This document shows positions 42,514 to 51,783 of a stretch of DNA of 64,000 nucleotides, piece by piece; within the stretch, counting starts at the first letter, position 1; each line of letters begins with the position of its first letter. This DNA comes from SZUA-442 sp035461905 (lineage in GTDB: Bacteria > Actinomycetota > Acidimicrobiia > Spongiisociales > UBA5794): the NCBI GenBank assembly GCA_035461905.1, contig DATHUV010000034.1:1-64000 (forward strand), read 5' to 3'. The notes beneath the pieces were generated by a model, which was not told where the DNA came from, ran no database searches, and saw only the letters and a program-made list of their open reading frames with translations. The translations under genes and the position numbers were made by a program.

Positions 42514-43800
42514 GGAGGACTCGAGGCGGTCGAAGACGATCGAGCTGTTGCGTAGGAAGCGGGCGGTGTCGAAGCAGGTGGCCAGCACGTCGGGGGCGAG
42601 GGTGCACTCGGGGTCGGCGGCCAGGCGGCCCTCGAGCGTCCCTCCCTCATCCCATGCGGCCATGGCGTTTTGTTGGACGATGCGGTACGCCTCGTCACGC
42701 GTCGAGCCTCCGTCGACGAGGGCGAGCAGGACGGCCTGGCTGTACACGAGGCCACGTGTCGAGTCGAGGTTCGCGGCCATGCGATCGGTGTCGACGACCA
42801 GGGTCTCGACGAGTCGGGTCATCCGCAACAGGGCATAGTGGAGCAGCGTCGTCGCGTCGGGGAGGGCGACCCGTTCGACCGATGAATGGGAGATGTCGCG
42901 CTCGTGCCACAACGCCACGTCCTCGAGTCCTGCCGATGCATATCCGCGAAGGAGCCTCGCAGCGCCCGTCAGGTTCTCGGATGCGATCGGGTTCCGCTTG
43001 TGGGGCATGGCCGACGAACCCTTCTGCCCGGATCCGAATGCCTCACGAACCTCCCCGACCTCGGACCTCTGCAGGTGGCGAATCTCGGTTGCGAACCGTT
43101 CGAGCGTCGCTCCGACAAGGGCGATCACCGACAGGAAGTGTGCATGACGGTCGCGGGCGACGACCTGAGTGGATGCGGGCTCGATATTGAGGCCGAGCTT
43201 GTCGCAGACGTACGACTCGACGGATGGGGGAGTGTGCGCGTACGTCCCGACGGCGCCGGAGATCTTCCCGACGGCGACGTCCGTGACCGCGTCGGTGAGA
43301 CGTTCGTGATCCCGTTGCACCTCGAACGCCCAGCTTGCGAGTTTCAGCCCGAACGAAGTCGGTTCCGCCCAGATGCCATGCGTCCGGCCGATCATGGGTG
43401 TGTCTCGGAACTCGAACGCCCTGCGCTTGACGACGTCAAAGAGACCCGAGATCGCGTCGAGCAGCAGGTTGCCGGCCTCTCCGAGCAGGACACCGGTCGC
43501 CGTGTCGAGGACGTCTGAGGAGGTGAGGCCGAAGTGGATCCACTCGCCGCCCTCGCCGACCGACTCCGCCAGGAGGTCGACGAAGGCCGCAACGTCGTGG
43601 TTCGTGACCTTCTCACGCTCCTTCCACGCGACCGAATCGACCTGAGGGCTCTTGCGAGCGGCGTCTGCTGCGGAGTGGGGCGCTACCCCGAGTTCGGCCC
43701 ATGCCTCGACGACCAGGATCTCGACGTCGCGCCAGACGGCGAGTTTGCGCGCCTCCGACCAGACATCGTTCATCTCGGGCGTCGAGTACCGCTCGATCAT
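42502..43800 (-). CDS. purB: Adenylosuccinate lyase
   Basis: A 432-residue fumarase/aspartase-superfamily enzyme for two purine steps (SAICAR to AICAR, and adenylosuccinate to AMP). It shows FGLTSSDVLDTA, GRTHGIWAEP and the signature loop GSSAMPHKRNPI. Its C-terminus (SSVLA) is encoded by the palindromic repeat, so those residues were set by the insertion of the element. The ATG overlaps the purE stop. Confidence 0.96.
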   Translation of the reverse strand: MIERYSTPEMNDVWSEARKLAVWRDVEILVVEAWAELGVAPHSAADAARKSPQVDSVAWKEREKVTNHDVAAFVDLLAESVGEGGEWIHFGLTSSDVLDTATGVLLGEAGNLLLDAISGLFDVVKRRAFEFRDTPMIGRTHGIWAEPTSFGLKLASWAFEVQRDHERLTDAVTDVAVGKISGAVGTYAHTPPSVESYVCDKLGLNIEPASTQVVARDRHAHFLSVIALVGATLERFATEIRHLQRSEVGEVREAFGSGQKGSSAMPHKRNPIASENLTGAARLLRGYASAGLEDVALWHERDISHSSVERVALPDATTLLHYALLRMTRLVETLVVDTDRMAANLDSTRGLVYSQAVLLALVDGGSTRDEAYRIVQQNAMAAWDEGGTLEGRLAADPECTLAPDVLATCFDTARFLRNSSIVFDRLESSVLA

Positions 43801-44243
43801 GCCTTCCAGGTCTCCCGGTACTCAGCCAGCCTGCCGATGAGGTCGGGATCCGACAGGGACAGGATCGACGCGGCGAGGTACCCCGCATTCGCGGCCCCGT
43901 CGATGGCGACGGTCGCAACCGGGATGCCCGTCGGCATCTGGACGGTCGAATACAGGGCATCGACACCCCCCATGCCACCGGCAGCGATCGGGACACCGAT
44001 CACAGGGAGGGTCGAGTGGGCCGCCGCCGCGCCAGCGAGGTGGGCCGCCTTTCCGGCGCCGCACACGATGACGCCGAACCCCGCATCGCGCGCACCTGCG
44101 ACGAACGACGCGACCTTCTCGGGTGTGCGATGGGCGGACATGACGTGCACCTCGTGCGCGATGCCGAAGTCGTCGAGGACATCCGCGCACGGCCGCATCT
44201 TGTCCATATCCTTCTCGGACCCCATCAGGATCGCCACCTTCAT
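43797..44243 (-). CDS. purE: N5-carboxyaminoimidazole ribonucleotide mutase
   Basis: A 148-residue class I PurE with MGSEKDMDKM, the catalytic His in SAHRTPEKV, and AAHLAGAAAAHSTLPVIGVP. It normally works with PurK, which is not in the window. AAAGGAG lies before the ATG at 44243. Confidence 0.96.
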   Translation of the reverse strand: MKVAILMGSEKDMDKMRPCADVLDDFGIAHEVHVMSAHRTPEKVASFVAGARDAGFGVIVCGAGKAAHLAGAAAAHSTLPVIGVPIAAGGMGGVDALYSTVQMPTGIPVATVAIDGAANAGYLAASILSLSDPDLIGRLAEYRETWKA

Positions 44244-44256
44244 CGTCGCTCCTTTC

Positions 44257-45510
44257 TCAGCCGACCGCGATGTCGGAACGGATGTGCTTGCCACGGAACT
44301 GGATGAGGTTCGCCGCCGAGTACGCATCCTCGCGAGCCTCGGCGAGGGTGTCGCCGAGCCCGACCACCGTGAGGACGCGGCCACCGCTCGTCACGAGTCT
44401 GCCGTCCACCACTGACGTGCCTGCGTGGAACACGAGCGCCTCCGCGACATGGTCGAGACCGATGATGGCGAGCCCCGTCTCAGGTGCGTCCGGGTATCCG
44501 GGCGATGCGAGGACGACACCTGCTGCGAACGTGTCTGACCACTCCAGATCGGCGGTGCCGAGGGCGCCGTGCGCACCGGCGTGGAGAACCTCGAGGAGAT
44601 CCGTGCGGAGCCGCGGCAGTAGCACCTGCGTTTCGGGATCACCGAGACGGCAGTTGAACTCGAGAACCTTGGGCCCTTCGGCCGTGAGCATGAGCCCGAC
44701 GTACAGGAACCCCGTGTAGTCGATCCCCCTCGCCGCGAGCGCAGCGATCGTCGGCTCGGCGACCCTGGTGCGTGTCCATTCCACGAGCCCATCGTCGAGG
44801 TCGTGGACCGGGCTGTAGGCGCCCATGCCTCCCGTGTTCGGCCCGTGGTCGTCGTCGTTCAGGCGCTTGTAGTCCCTCGCTGGCTCGAGCGGGACCGCGG
44901 AACCGCCGCTGCAGATGAAGAAGACCGACACCTCCGCGCCGTCGAGGTACTCCTCGATCACGACGGTCGACCCTGCCGCTCCGAACCGCCCCTCCGCGAG
45001 ACACGCATCGACCCATGCCTCGGCCTCGGGGCGATCATCGGTCACGAGCACACCCTTCCCCGCCGCGAGGCCATCGGCCTTCACCACGTACGGGCCATCG
45101 GAACCCCTCAGGTGGGCGATCGCGGAGTCGCGATCCCTGAACTCGGCGTAGGCGCCCGCCGGAACCCCGGCCTCGGTCATGACCTGCTTCGCGAATGCCT
45201 TCGAGGATTCGAGCATGGCCGCCTGCCGAGTCGGTCCGAACACCGCGATCCTCGCCTCGTGTAACGCGTCCACTACCCCGGCGGCGAGGGGACCCTCGGG
45301 GCCTACGACGACGAGATCGATGCGCCGCTCCTGCGCGAGGGTCACGACGGCCTGGGGATCCATCGGATCGACGTCCGGGGCGACATCGCCCAAAGCGCCC
45401 GATCCAGGGTTCCCCGGACACGACACCAGGTTCGTGATGAGCGGGCTCTGGGCGAGCTTCCAGGCGATCGCATGTTCCCGACCCCCTGATCCGAGAAGGA
45501 GGACCCTCAT
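44257..45510 (-). CDS. purD: Phosphoribosylamine-glycine ligase
   Basis: A 417-residue ATP-grasp enzyme: MRVLLLGSGGREHAIAW, VVVGPEGPLAAG, VVKADGLAAGKGVLV and the signature FNCRLGDPETQ. It makes GAR from phosphoribosylamine and glycine. The ATG at 45510 is two bases before the purA stop, and AGAAGGAGG is immediately upstream. Confidence 0.97.
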   Translation of the reverse strand: MRVLLLGSGGREHAIAWKLAQSPLITNLVSCPGNPGSGALGDVAPDVDPMDPQAVVTLAQERRIDLVVVGPEGPLAAGVVDALHEARIAVFGPTRQAAMLESSKAFAKQVMTEAGVPAGAYAEFRDRDSAIAHLRGSDGPYVVKADGLAAGKGVLVTDDRPEAEAWVDACLAEGRFGAAGSTVVIEEYLDGAEVSVFFICSGGSAVPLEPARDYKRLNDDDHGPNTGGMGAYSPVHDLDDGLVEWTRTRVAEPTIAALAARGIDYTGFLYVGLMLTAEGPKVLEFNCRLGDPETQVLLPRLRTDLLEVLHAGAHGALGTADLEWSDTFAAGVVLASPGYPDAPETGLAIIGLDHVAEALVFHAGTSVVDGRLVTSGGRVLTVVGLGDTLAEAREDAYSAANLIQFRGKHIRSDIAVG

Positions 45511-45511
45511 G

Positions 45512-46786
45512 TCACGCCCTCGAGAGCGTTGCCGCCCGCGACGGCCCGACGGACACGGTGCGGATGGGGACGCCTGCGATCTCCTCGATCCGTTCGACGT
45601 ACGTCCTCGCGAGCTCAGGCAGGTCCTCGTACCTGGTGACCGACGAGATGTCGTCACCCCATCCCTCGTGCTCCTCGTAGTGCGGCACGCAGTTGTACAG
45701 GACCCGCTGTTGTCGGGGGAACTCGGTGTAGCGATCACCGAGGGACGTGTACGCGGTCGCGATCTTGATCACGTCGAAGTGCGAGAGGATGTCGAGTTTG
45801 GTGAGGGCGATCTCGGTGAGCCCATTGACCCGCACCGCGTAGCGCAGTGCAACGGCGTCGAGCCAGCCGCACCTGCGCCTCCGACCCGTCACGACGCCGT
45901 ACTCACCCCCGATTTCGATGAGTCTGTCGCCCGTCTCGTCGTGGAGCTCGGTGGGGAACGGACCTGTCCCGACTCGGGAGATGTACGCCTTCACCACACC
46001 GATCACCGAGTCGATCTGCTTCGGGCCGATGCCGATACCGACCGGCGCGCCCCCTGCAGTGGGGTTCGAGGACGTGACGAACGGATAGGTCCCGTGGTCG
46101 ATATCGAGGAGCGTTCCCTGGGCGCCCTCAAACAGGACATTCTTGCCCTCTTGGAGCGCGCTCCACACCACGAGGGACGTGTCCGTGATGTGTTCCGCGA
46201 GCTGGTCTCCGTACCCCATGTACTCGTCGAAGATCTCACCCACATCGAGTGGCAGCTGGTTGTACACCTTCACCAGCTGCTTGTTCTTGTCCTTGAGGGC
46301 GACCTCGAGCTTCGCCCGGAAGATCTTCGGGTCGAAGAGGTCCTGGACCCGGATCCCGAAGCGCGAGTACTTGTCCATGTATGCAGGCCCGATGCCTCGC
46401 TTGGTTGTTCCGATCATCGCGTCACCGAGGTACCGCTCCATCACGGCGTCGAGCTTGCGGTGGTACGGCATGATCAGGTGGGCGTTTCCGGACACCAGGA
46501 CGCGCGACGGGTCGATGCCTCGACCGCGAAGCGTCTCCATCTCCTGCAGGAGGACCTTCGGATCGACGACGCATCCGTTGCCGATGACGGGCGTCACCGT
46601 TGGGTAGAGGACACCAGACGGGATGAGGCTCAGCGCGAACTTCTCGTCTCCGACCACGATCGTGTGGCCCGCGTTGTTCCCACCCTGATACCGGACGACC
46701 AGGTCCGCCTCCCGAGCGAACAGGTCGGTGATCTTGCCCTTGCCTTCGTCGCCCCACTGGGCACCGAGGATCACAGACGCGGGCAT
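45512..46786 (-). CDS. purA: Adenylosuccinate synthetase
   Basis: A 424-residue GTP-dependent enzyme that condenses IMP with aspartate. It has the N-terminal GAQWGDEGKGK loop, the catalytic His in NNAGHTIVV, GTTKRGIGPAY and the GTP site TKLDIL. The ATG at 46786 has GGAGG upstream. TACAAT at 46819-46824 on the minus strand is a likely -10 element. It leads purA-purD-purE-purB. Confidence 0.97.
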   Translation of the reverse strand: MPASVILGAQWGDEGKGKITDLFAREADLVVRYQGGNNAGHTIVVGDEKFALSLIPSGVLYPTVTPVIGNGCVVDPKVLLQEMETLRGRGIDPSRVLVSGNAHLIMPYHRKLDAVMERYLGDAMIGTTKRGIGPAYMDKYSRFGIRVQDLFDPKIFRAKLEVALKDKNKQLVKVYNQLPLDVGEIFDEYMGYGDQLAEHITDTSLVVWSALQEGKNVLFEGAQGTLLDIDHGTYPFVTSSNPTAGGAPVGIGIGPKQIDSVIGVVKAYISRVGTGPFPTELHDETGDRLIEIGGEYGVVTGRRRRCGWLDAVALRYAVRVNGLTEIALTKLDILSHFDVIKIATAYTSLGDRYTEFPRQQRVLYNCVPHYEEHEGWGDDISSVTRYEDLPELARTYVERIEEIAGVPIRTVSVGPSRAATLSRA

Positions 46787-46926
46787 TGTGCGGCCTCCAC
46801 TGCTGGGGTACGGGGGCGATTGTAGGGGAGCCGTGCGCCCCCGTGGCAGGCCCCGACCGTGTCGATTACGACCGTGCCTTCGTGTGAACGACTCGTGAAC
46901 TTCGCGGTGTGCCCCGCTCGAGTCGC

Positions 46927-46956
46927 TTGGCAGCGACCGTCCAACCTGTCTACCGT
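46927..46956 (+). promoter_or_regulatory. Promoter of the amino-acid ABC transporter operon
   Basis: TTGGCA (46927-46932), an 18-bp spacer, then TACCGT (46951-46956). The expected leader to the ATG at 47041 is about 80 nt and carries a GGAGGAGGGG ribosome binding site. The rest of the gap 46787-47040 shows nothing else I can name except the purA promoter. Confidence 0.55.
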
Positions 46957-47040
46957 GTCTCAGCCGGTCACAGACCGATCGGCACAGGGCGACTCCAAGA
47001 TTCGTCCCCAACACGAGCAAAACGGAGGAGGGGTTACAGC

Positions 47041-48150
47041 ATGCTGAAGAGACTTGCTGTGCTCTTTGCAGTTCTTGCCTTGTTCGCCGCAGCATGCGGC
47101 GGTACGAGTGAGACCGAAGAGACAACGACGACAACCGAAGGCGGAGTGACGCCACCGGGACAGGAAGAGGGCTCGACCCTTGCGGCCGTACAGGCAAGGG
47201 ACAGGCTCATCTGTGGCGTGGCAGGTTCGGCCGTAGGGTTCTCGGAGACCCAGGCGGACGGATCCACCACGGGCTTTGATGCCGATTATTGCCGGGCGAT
47301 CGCTGCAGCCGTGCTCGGCGACGCCACAAAGGTCGAGTTCAGGCCTCTCACGGCAGCGGAGCGCTTCGAAGCGTTGAAGAACAACGAGGTCGACGTGCTG
47401 ATCCGCAACACGACGTGGACCCAGAGCCGTGATACCGACATCGGTATCCAGTTCACGGCCACCACGTACTACGACGGTCAGCAGATGATGGGCGATCCCG
47501 CCCGACTCCCGGGTCTCGCACCCGGAAGTGGGTTCGACGCCATCGACGGCGCGACGGTCTGCACCAACGCGGGCACGACGACGGAGAAGAACATCACCGA
47601 GGGCGCTGCGGTCGCAGGCGTGAACATCACGCTCGAGACAGTCGAGACCTTCCCGGAGGCCATGGAGAAGTTCAAGGCCGGCACGTGCGACATCGTCACG
47701 ACGGACGGCTCGGGTCTGTACGGCAACCGGGCTGCTGAAGCGGCTGCGGGCACCGCTGGTGCCGAATCCTGGGTCATCTTCCCTGAAGCACCGATCTCGA
47801 AGGAGCCCCTTGGTCCGGCAACCCGCCAGGGTGACGACCAGTGGTTCGACATCGTCCAGTGGACCGTGTTCGCGACCTTCATCGCAGACGAGGCCGGCGT
47901 GACCGCCGCGACCGTCGACTCGATGATGGGCGACACGCCTGAACTCACACGCCTCTTCGGTGGCGAGGAGGAGTACCAGACGTCCATGGGCCTCTCGGCC
48001 GATGCCTTTGCGAACGCCATCAAGGCGGTCGGCAACTACGGTGAGATCTTCGAGCGGAACCTCACGGGTCCGCTCGGACTCCAGCGTCAGGGCAGCTACA
48101 ACATGCAGTGGTTCGACGGTGGCCTCATCTACGCACCGCCAGCTCGCTGA
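47041..48150 (+). CDS. Amino-acid ABC transporter substrate-binding lipoprotein
   Basis: A 369-residue lipoprotein: signal peptide LAVLFAVLALFAAAC with the lipidated Cys, a Thr-rich linker, then a type II binding protein of the general L-amino acid group (LICGVAGSAVGFSETQADGS, GFDADYCRAIAAAVLGD, VDVLIRNTTWTQSRDTDIG). It captures polar amino acids outside the membrane for the permeases that follow. The strong ribosome binding site and the partial terminator after it would make it more abundant than the other subunits. Confidence 0.93.
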   Translation: MLKRLAVLFAVLALFAAACGGTSETEETTTTTEGGVTPPGQEEGSTLAAVQARDRLICGVAGSAVGFSETQADGSTTGFDADYCRAIAAAVLGDATKVEFRPLTAAERFEALKNNEVDVLIRNTTWTQSRDTDIGIQFTATTYYDGQQMMGDPARLPGLAPGSGFDAIDGATVCTNAGTTTEKNITEGAAVAGVNITLETVETFPEAMEKFKAGTCDIVTTDGSGLYGNRAAEAAAGTAGAESWVIFPEAPISKEPLGPATRQGDDQWFDIVQWTVFATFIADEAGVTAATVDSMMGDTPELTRLFGGEEEYQTSMGLSADAFANAIKAVGNYGEIFERNLTGPLGLQRQGSYNMQWFDGGLIYAPPAR

Positions 48151-48170
48151 TCCAAGCGAGGAATCGATGG

Positions 48171-48198
48171 GAAGGGGCCGCCCTCGGGCGGCCCCTTC
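48171..48198 (+). terminator. Intra-operon terminator after the binding-protein gene
   Basis: GAAGGGGCCGCCC and GGGCGGCCCCTTC form a 13-bp perfect stem with a 2-base apex, followed by TTCGTT. Its place between the binding protein and the permeases suggests partial termination to set subunit ratio. Confidence 0.8.
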
Positions 48199-48313
48199 TT
48201 CGTTCCGGGCGACAGGGCCGTCGCCCATGATTTTCCTGCAGAGCGCGGGCCCGTCCGTCTAGGGTGCCGGTACGCGAAATGCGTTGTCGGACGTTGATCG
48301 TCGTGGAAGGCAC

Positions 48314-49894
48314 ATGACCGTACAGGTACGCGAACAGCACAGAACGCCACTCTGGCGGAATGCGACGGTGCTCAAATGGGCCGCGCAAATCGTCGTCTTG
48401 CTCGGTGTCGTTGCCCTGTTTGCGACCCTCGCCTCCCAAGCCGCAGCCAACTTCGACAGGTCCAACATCTCGTTCGGGTGGCGATGGCTCTCGGATCCGA
48501 CGGGCGTCCAGGTCAGGGAAGGCATCGACACACTCCCCGACAGCGGAGCACGTGCCCTGCTCGTGGGCATCGTCAACACGCTGCGCGTCGCGATCTCCGG
48601 CATCATCGTCGCAACGATCCTCGGGACGATCATCGGCATCGCGAGGCTCTCGAGCAACTGGATAGTCAACAAGATCGCGACGACCTACATCGAGGCGATC
48701 CGCAACGTGCCGCTCCTCGTCCAGATCTTCTTCTGGTCCGCCTTGGCGATCGGGCTTCCCGGGCTCACAGCTGAGGATGTCGGCGAGTACTGGTTCAAGT
48801 CATCGAATCGTGGCTTCGCGTTTGCCTGGGTCTTTCCGAACGGCGGATTCTGGCCGTGGCTGATCTTCGTCATCGTCGGGTACCTGGCGGGTCGTCGGGT
48901 CGCAACGATGCGCAAGCGGCACCAGGAGGACACCGGTGAACCCGGTCACAGCGGCCGCTACATGGTTCTCGTCATCGTCGCCTTTGCGGTCATCGGCTGG
49001 TTCGCATGGCCGATACTCGGCTTCCTCGAACCGGTCTTCGATGCGCTCGACCGATTCGTCTCGAGCCTGCCGGCGATCCTCGTGCCCATCGTCATCGCAG
49101 TCGCCGCGGTCCTCATCGCTGCCCTCTGGATACGCAACTTCTTCGAGTCACGTCGCACCCCGGCAGGTTTCGGCAAGATGACGGACGACGATTGGTTCAG
49201 GGTCATCTTCGTAGCCTTCTCGGGCGTCGCCATCGCCGTACTTGCCTTCGTGATCGGCGGCTACGACGTGACAACGGTTCGTGGTGAGGTGCTCTCGGTC
49301 TCCCAACTCATCATCGATGCCCTCGGGAACCTGATGGGTTGGTCGGCGGACAAGTTCAACACGGACAACTACAACACGGTGGTCGAAGGCGTCCGTTCGG
49401 GCGGTCCGCTGGTGTTCGAGAAGGCCGAGGTCATCCTGAGGGGTGGTGCGGCGATACCGCAGTACGGCGAGAAGGGCATGGTGCTGAGCATTCCCTTCTT
49501 TGCGATCTGGACCGGCGTGACGCTCTACACGGCTGCCTTCATCGCCGAGATCGTTCGAGGCGGCATACTGGCTGTGCCGAAGGGGCAGACCGAAGCAGCG
49601 ATGGCCATGGGCCTCAAGCGGAGCCAGTACCTTCGCCAGATCATCCTTCCCCAGGCCTTCCGGATCATCCTCCCGCCGATGGGGAACCAGTACCTGAACC
49701 TCGCGAAGAACACGTCCCTGGGCCTTGCCGTCGCCTATGCCGACATCGTGGCCGTCGGCACGACGATCATCAACCAAACGGGTCAGTCCCTTCCTGTCGT
49801 GTTCGTGTGGATGGCGTTCTTCCTCACCATGAGCCTCGTGTTGTCCGCGATCGTCAACTACTACAACCGCAAGCTGATGTTGGTCGAGCGATGA
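48314..49894 (+). CDS. Amino-acid ABC transporter permease (AapQ-like)
   Basis: A 526-residue permease. The C-terminal EAA loop region reads VPKGQTEAAMAMGLKRSQYLRQIILPQAFRI in two steps (TEAAMAMGL, then ILPQAFRIILPPMGNQYLNL). An early permease half (VNTLRVAISGIIVATILGT, AIRNVPLLVQIFFW) is split from it by about 200 residues that carry additional membrane helices, longer than in typical AapQ (about 400). The start is ATG 48314 (GGAAGG upstream). Confidence 0.9.
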   Translation: MTVQVREQHRTPLWRNATVLKWAAQIVVLLGVVALFATLASQAAANFDRSNISFGWRWLSDPTGVQVREGIDTLPDSGARALLVGIVNTLRVAISGIIVATILGTIIGIARLSSNWIVNKIATTYIEAIRNVPLLVQIFFWSALAIGLPGLTAEDVGEYWFKSSNRGFAFAWVFPNGGFWPWLIFVIVGYLAGRRVATMRKRHQEDTGEPGHSGRYMVLVIVAFAVIGWFAWPILGFLEPVFDALDRFVSSLPAILVPIVIAVAAVLIAALWIRNFFESRRTPAGFGKMTDDDWFRVIFVAFSGVAIAVLAFVIGGYDVTTVRGEVLSVSQLIIDALGNLMGWSADKFNTDNYNTVVEGVRSGGPLVFEKAEVILRGGAAIPQYGEKGMVLSIPFFAIWTGVTLYTAAFIAEIVRGGILAVPKGQTEAAMAMGLKRSQYLRQIILPQAFRIILPPMGNQYLNLAKNTSLGLAVAYADIVAVGTTIINQTGQSLPVVFVWMAFFLTMSLVLSAIVNYYNRKLMLVER

Positions 49895-49895
49895 C

Positions 49896-51758
49896 ATGAC
49901 CGATGCGATGACCACTCTCGACCTGGAGTTCGCACCCGAACCGCCCCCGAAAGGTGCGCGGATCTGGTTGCGGGACAACCTCTTCTCGACGCCTGCCAGC
50001 GGGGTGATGACGATCGTCAGTATCACGATCGTCGTCCTCGCAATCCGTGGCCTGCTCAACTTCCTGTTCGACCCCCTCCGCCGATGGGATGCGGTCACCT
50101 TCAACATGAAACTGCTGATGGTTCAGGCCTACCCCGCAGCCGATCTGTGGCGGGTGTGGTGGTCCGTCGGCATCATCGTCGCCCTGCTCGCTGCATCCCT
50201 GGCCGTGTGGAGGATCGGCGGCATGGCAGAGCCTCGCGAGGTGGGCAGGATTTTGACCGGAGCCGGTGGCCTGCTCCTCCTCGCCGGCCTGGTCGGACCC
50301 TTCACCTCCGACACCGGAGCGTGGATCTCGACCGGTCGTCTCATCTGGCTCGGGCTCGGTGCGATCCTGGTGGGTCTCGGGTACGCGGCGCGTGCCTTCA
50401 CGGGGGAGCGAGCGAAGCAGCCGATCATTCCGATCATGGGCCTGGTCGCCCTCCTCCTACTGCTCCTCCTCGCCGTCCTGTGGACAGTCGAGGTGCCCGT
50501 TCCTGCGAAGGTGGTCGACGGCGAGGTCATCACGAACGGCGCGGAAGCCTCCGGCGTGCAGGGGCTGCAGGTGAAGGTGCTCCGTCCGGTCGCGTCCACG
50601 ACGGTCATCCCGTGGACGATCATCGTCGCTGTCGGGATCATCGTCTACGGGTTGTTCCGGCTCCTCGGCGGGACGTCACGGTCAGGGGCCGTGAAGCGAA
50701 CGTTGACCGTCTTTTGGCTCCTGAGCTTCCCTGTGCTCCTCCTCGTCCTCCTCCGGAACCCCGAGTGGGACGTCGACGCCGGCGTCTCGACCTTCCTCCC
50801 CGCCTTCGTCGTGTTCGCCGTCGTCGGTGTCGGGTTGATGTGGTTTGTCTCGAAGCCGGGAATCGGTGAGATTGGTCGCGTCGTCGGGGCACTCGTGCTG
50901 ATCGTCGCGTTCGCGAGCTTCCTCATCCCCATGCCCTTCCTGTTCCGGTTCCTCCTCCTCGCCCTTGCCCTGTTCACCCTGGCCGGGCCGACATTCGGAG
51001 GTGAGGGATGGAAGGGGTTGGCCAGCGCTTGGGTGATCACGGCGCTCATCATCACGTTGTTCGTGTTCACCACCGCGACAGACTCCGGGATCACCGTCCC
51101 CGGCAGCTTCTTCCTCGGCGGGTTGGCGCTCACCATCGTGTTGGCGTTCACGTCGATCGTGCTTTCGTTCCCGCTCGGTGTTCTCTTGGCGCTCGGTCGA
51201 ACGTCCACCATGCCAATCTTCAGGCTCCTGTCGACGGCGTACATCGAGCTCGTGCGTGGCGTCCCACTGATCACGTGGCTCCTCGTTGCGTTCCTGATGC
51301 TGCCGGTTGCGTTACCGACCGGCGTGGAACTCGGCGGGGTGATCCGGGCCATTGGGGCGATGACATTCTTCTCGGCGGCCTACCTCGCCGAGAACGTGAG
51401 AGGTGGCCTCCAGTCGATCGCAACAGGGCAGCGTGAGGCGTCGCGCGCACTCGGTATGTCCACTGTTCAAATGATCGTGTTCATCACCCTTCCCCAGGCA
51501 TTGCGCGCGGTGATCCCCGCCCTCGTCGGCCAGGTGATCGCGCTGTTCAAGGACACATCGCTCGTCACGATCGTCGGTCTGTTCGACTTCCTCCACATCG
51601 CACGCCAGATCATCCCCTCCCAGAGCCAGCCGTTCAGCTTCCTCGGCTCGATCAAGGAGACCCTGATCTTCGCTGCACTCGTCTACTGGCTCTTCACATT
51701 CACGTTCTCACGCATCAGCCTCCGCCTCGAGAAGCGTCTCGGCGTCGGTGAGCGATAA
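49896..51758 (+). CDS. Amino-acid ABC transporter permease (AapM-like) with long N-terminal membrane region
   Basis: A 620-residue permease, much longer than AapM (about 385). The canonical permease core is in the last ~230 residues (ALTIVLAFTSIVLSFPLGVL, ELVRGVPLITWLLVAF, EASRALGMSTVQMIVFITLP, FKDTSLVTIVGLFD). The first ~380 residues hold about nine additional hydrophobic segments without a motif I recognise. The ATG follows the previous stop by one base, so the two permeases are translated together. Confidence 0.9.
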   Translation: MTDAMTTLDLEFAPEPPPKGARIWLRDNLFSTPASGVMTIVSITIVVLAIRGLLNFLFDPLRRWDAVTFNMKLLMVQAYPAADLWRVWWSVGIIVALLAASLAVWRIGGMAEPREVGRILTGAGGLLLLAGLVGPFTSDTGAWISTGRLIWLGLGAILVGLGYAARAFTGERAKQPIIPIMGLVALLLLLLLAVLWTVEVPVPAKVVDGEVITNGAEASGVQGLQVKVLRPVASTTVIPWTIIVAVGIIVYGLFRLLGGTSRSGAVKRTLTVFWLLSFPVLLLVLLRNPEWDVDAGVSTFLPAFVVFAVVGVGLMWFVSKPGIGEIGRVVGALVLIVAFASFLIPMPFLFRFLLLALALFTLAGPTFGGEGWKGLASAWVITALIITLFVFTTATDSGITVPGSFFLGGLALTIVLAFTSIVLSFPLGVLLALGRTSTMPIFRLLSTAYIELVRGVPLITWLLVAFLMLPVALPTGVELGGVIRAIGAMTFFSAAYLAENVRGGLQSIATGQREASRALGMSTVQMIVFITLPQALRAVIPALVGQVIALFKDTSLVTIVGLFDFLHIARQIIPSQSQPFSFLGSIKETLIFAALVYWLFTFTFSRISLRLEKRLGVGER

Positions 51759-51783
51759 GTCACGGTTCGCAAAGGGAGCATCG

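Noticed and set aside
45179..46825. A 548-codon plus-strand open frame
   Set aside because: It is antisense to purD and purA, both clear enzymes, and has no domain-like sequence.
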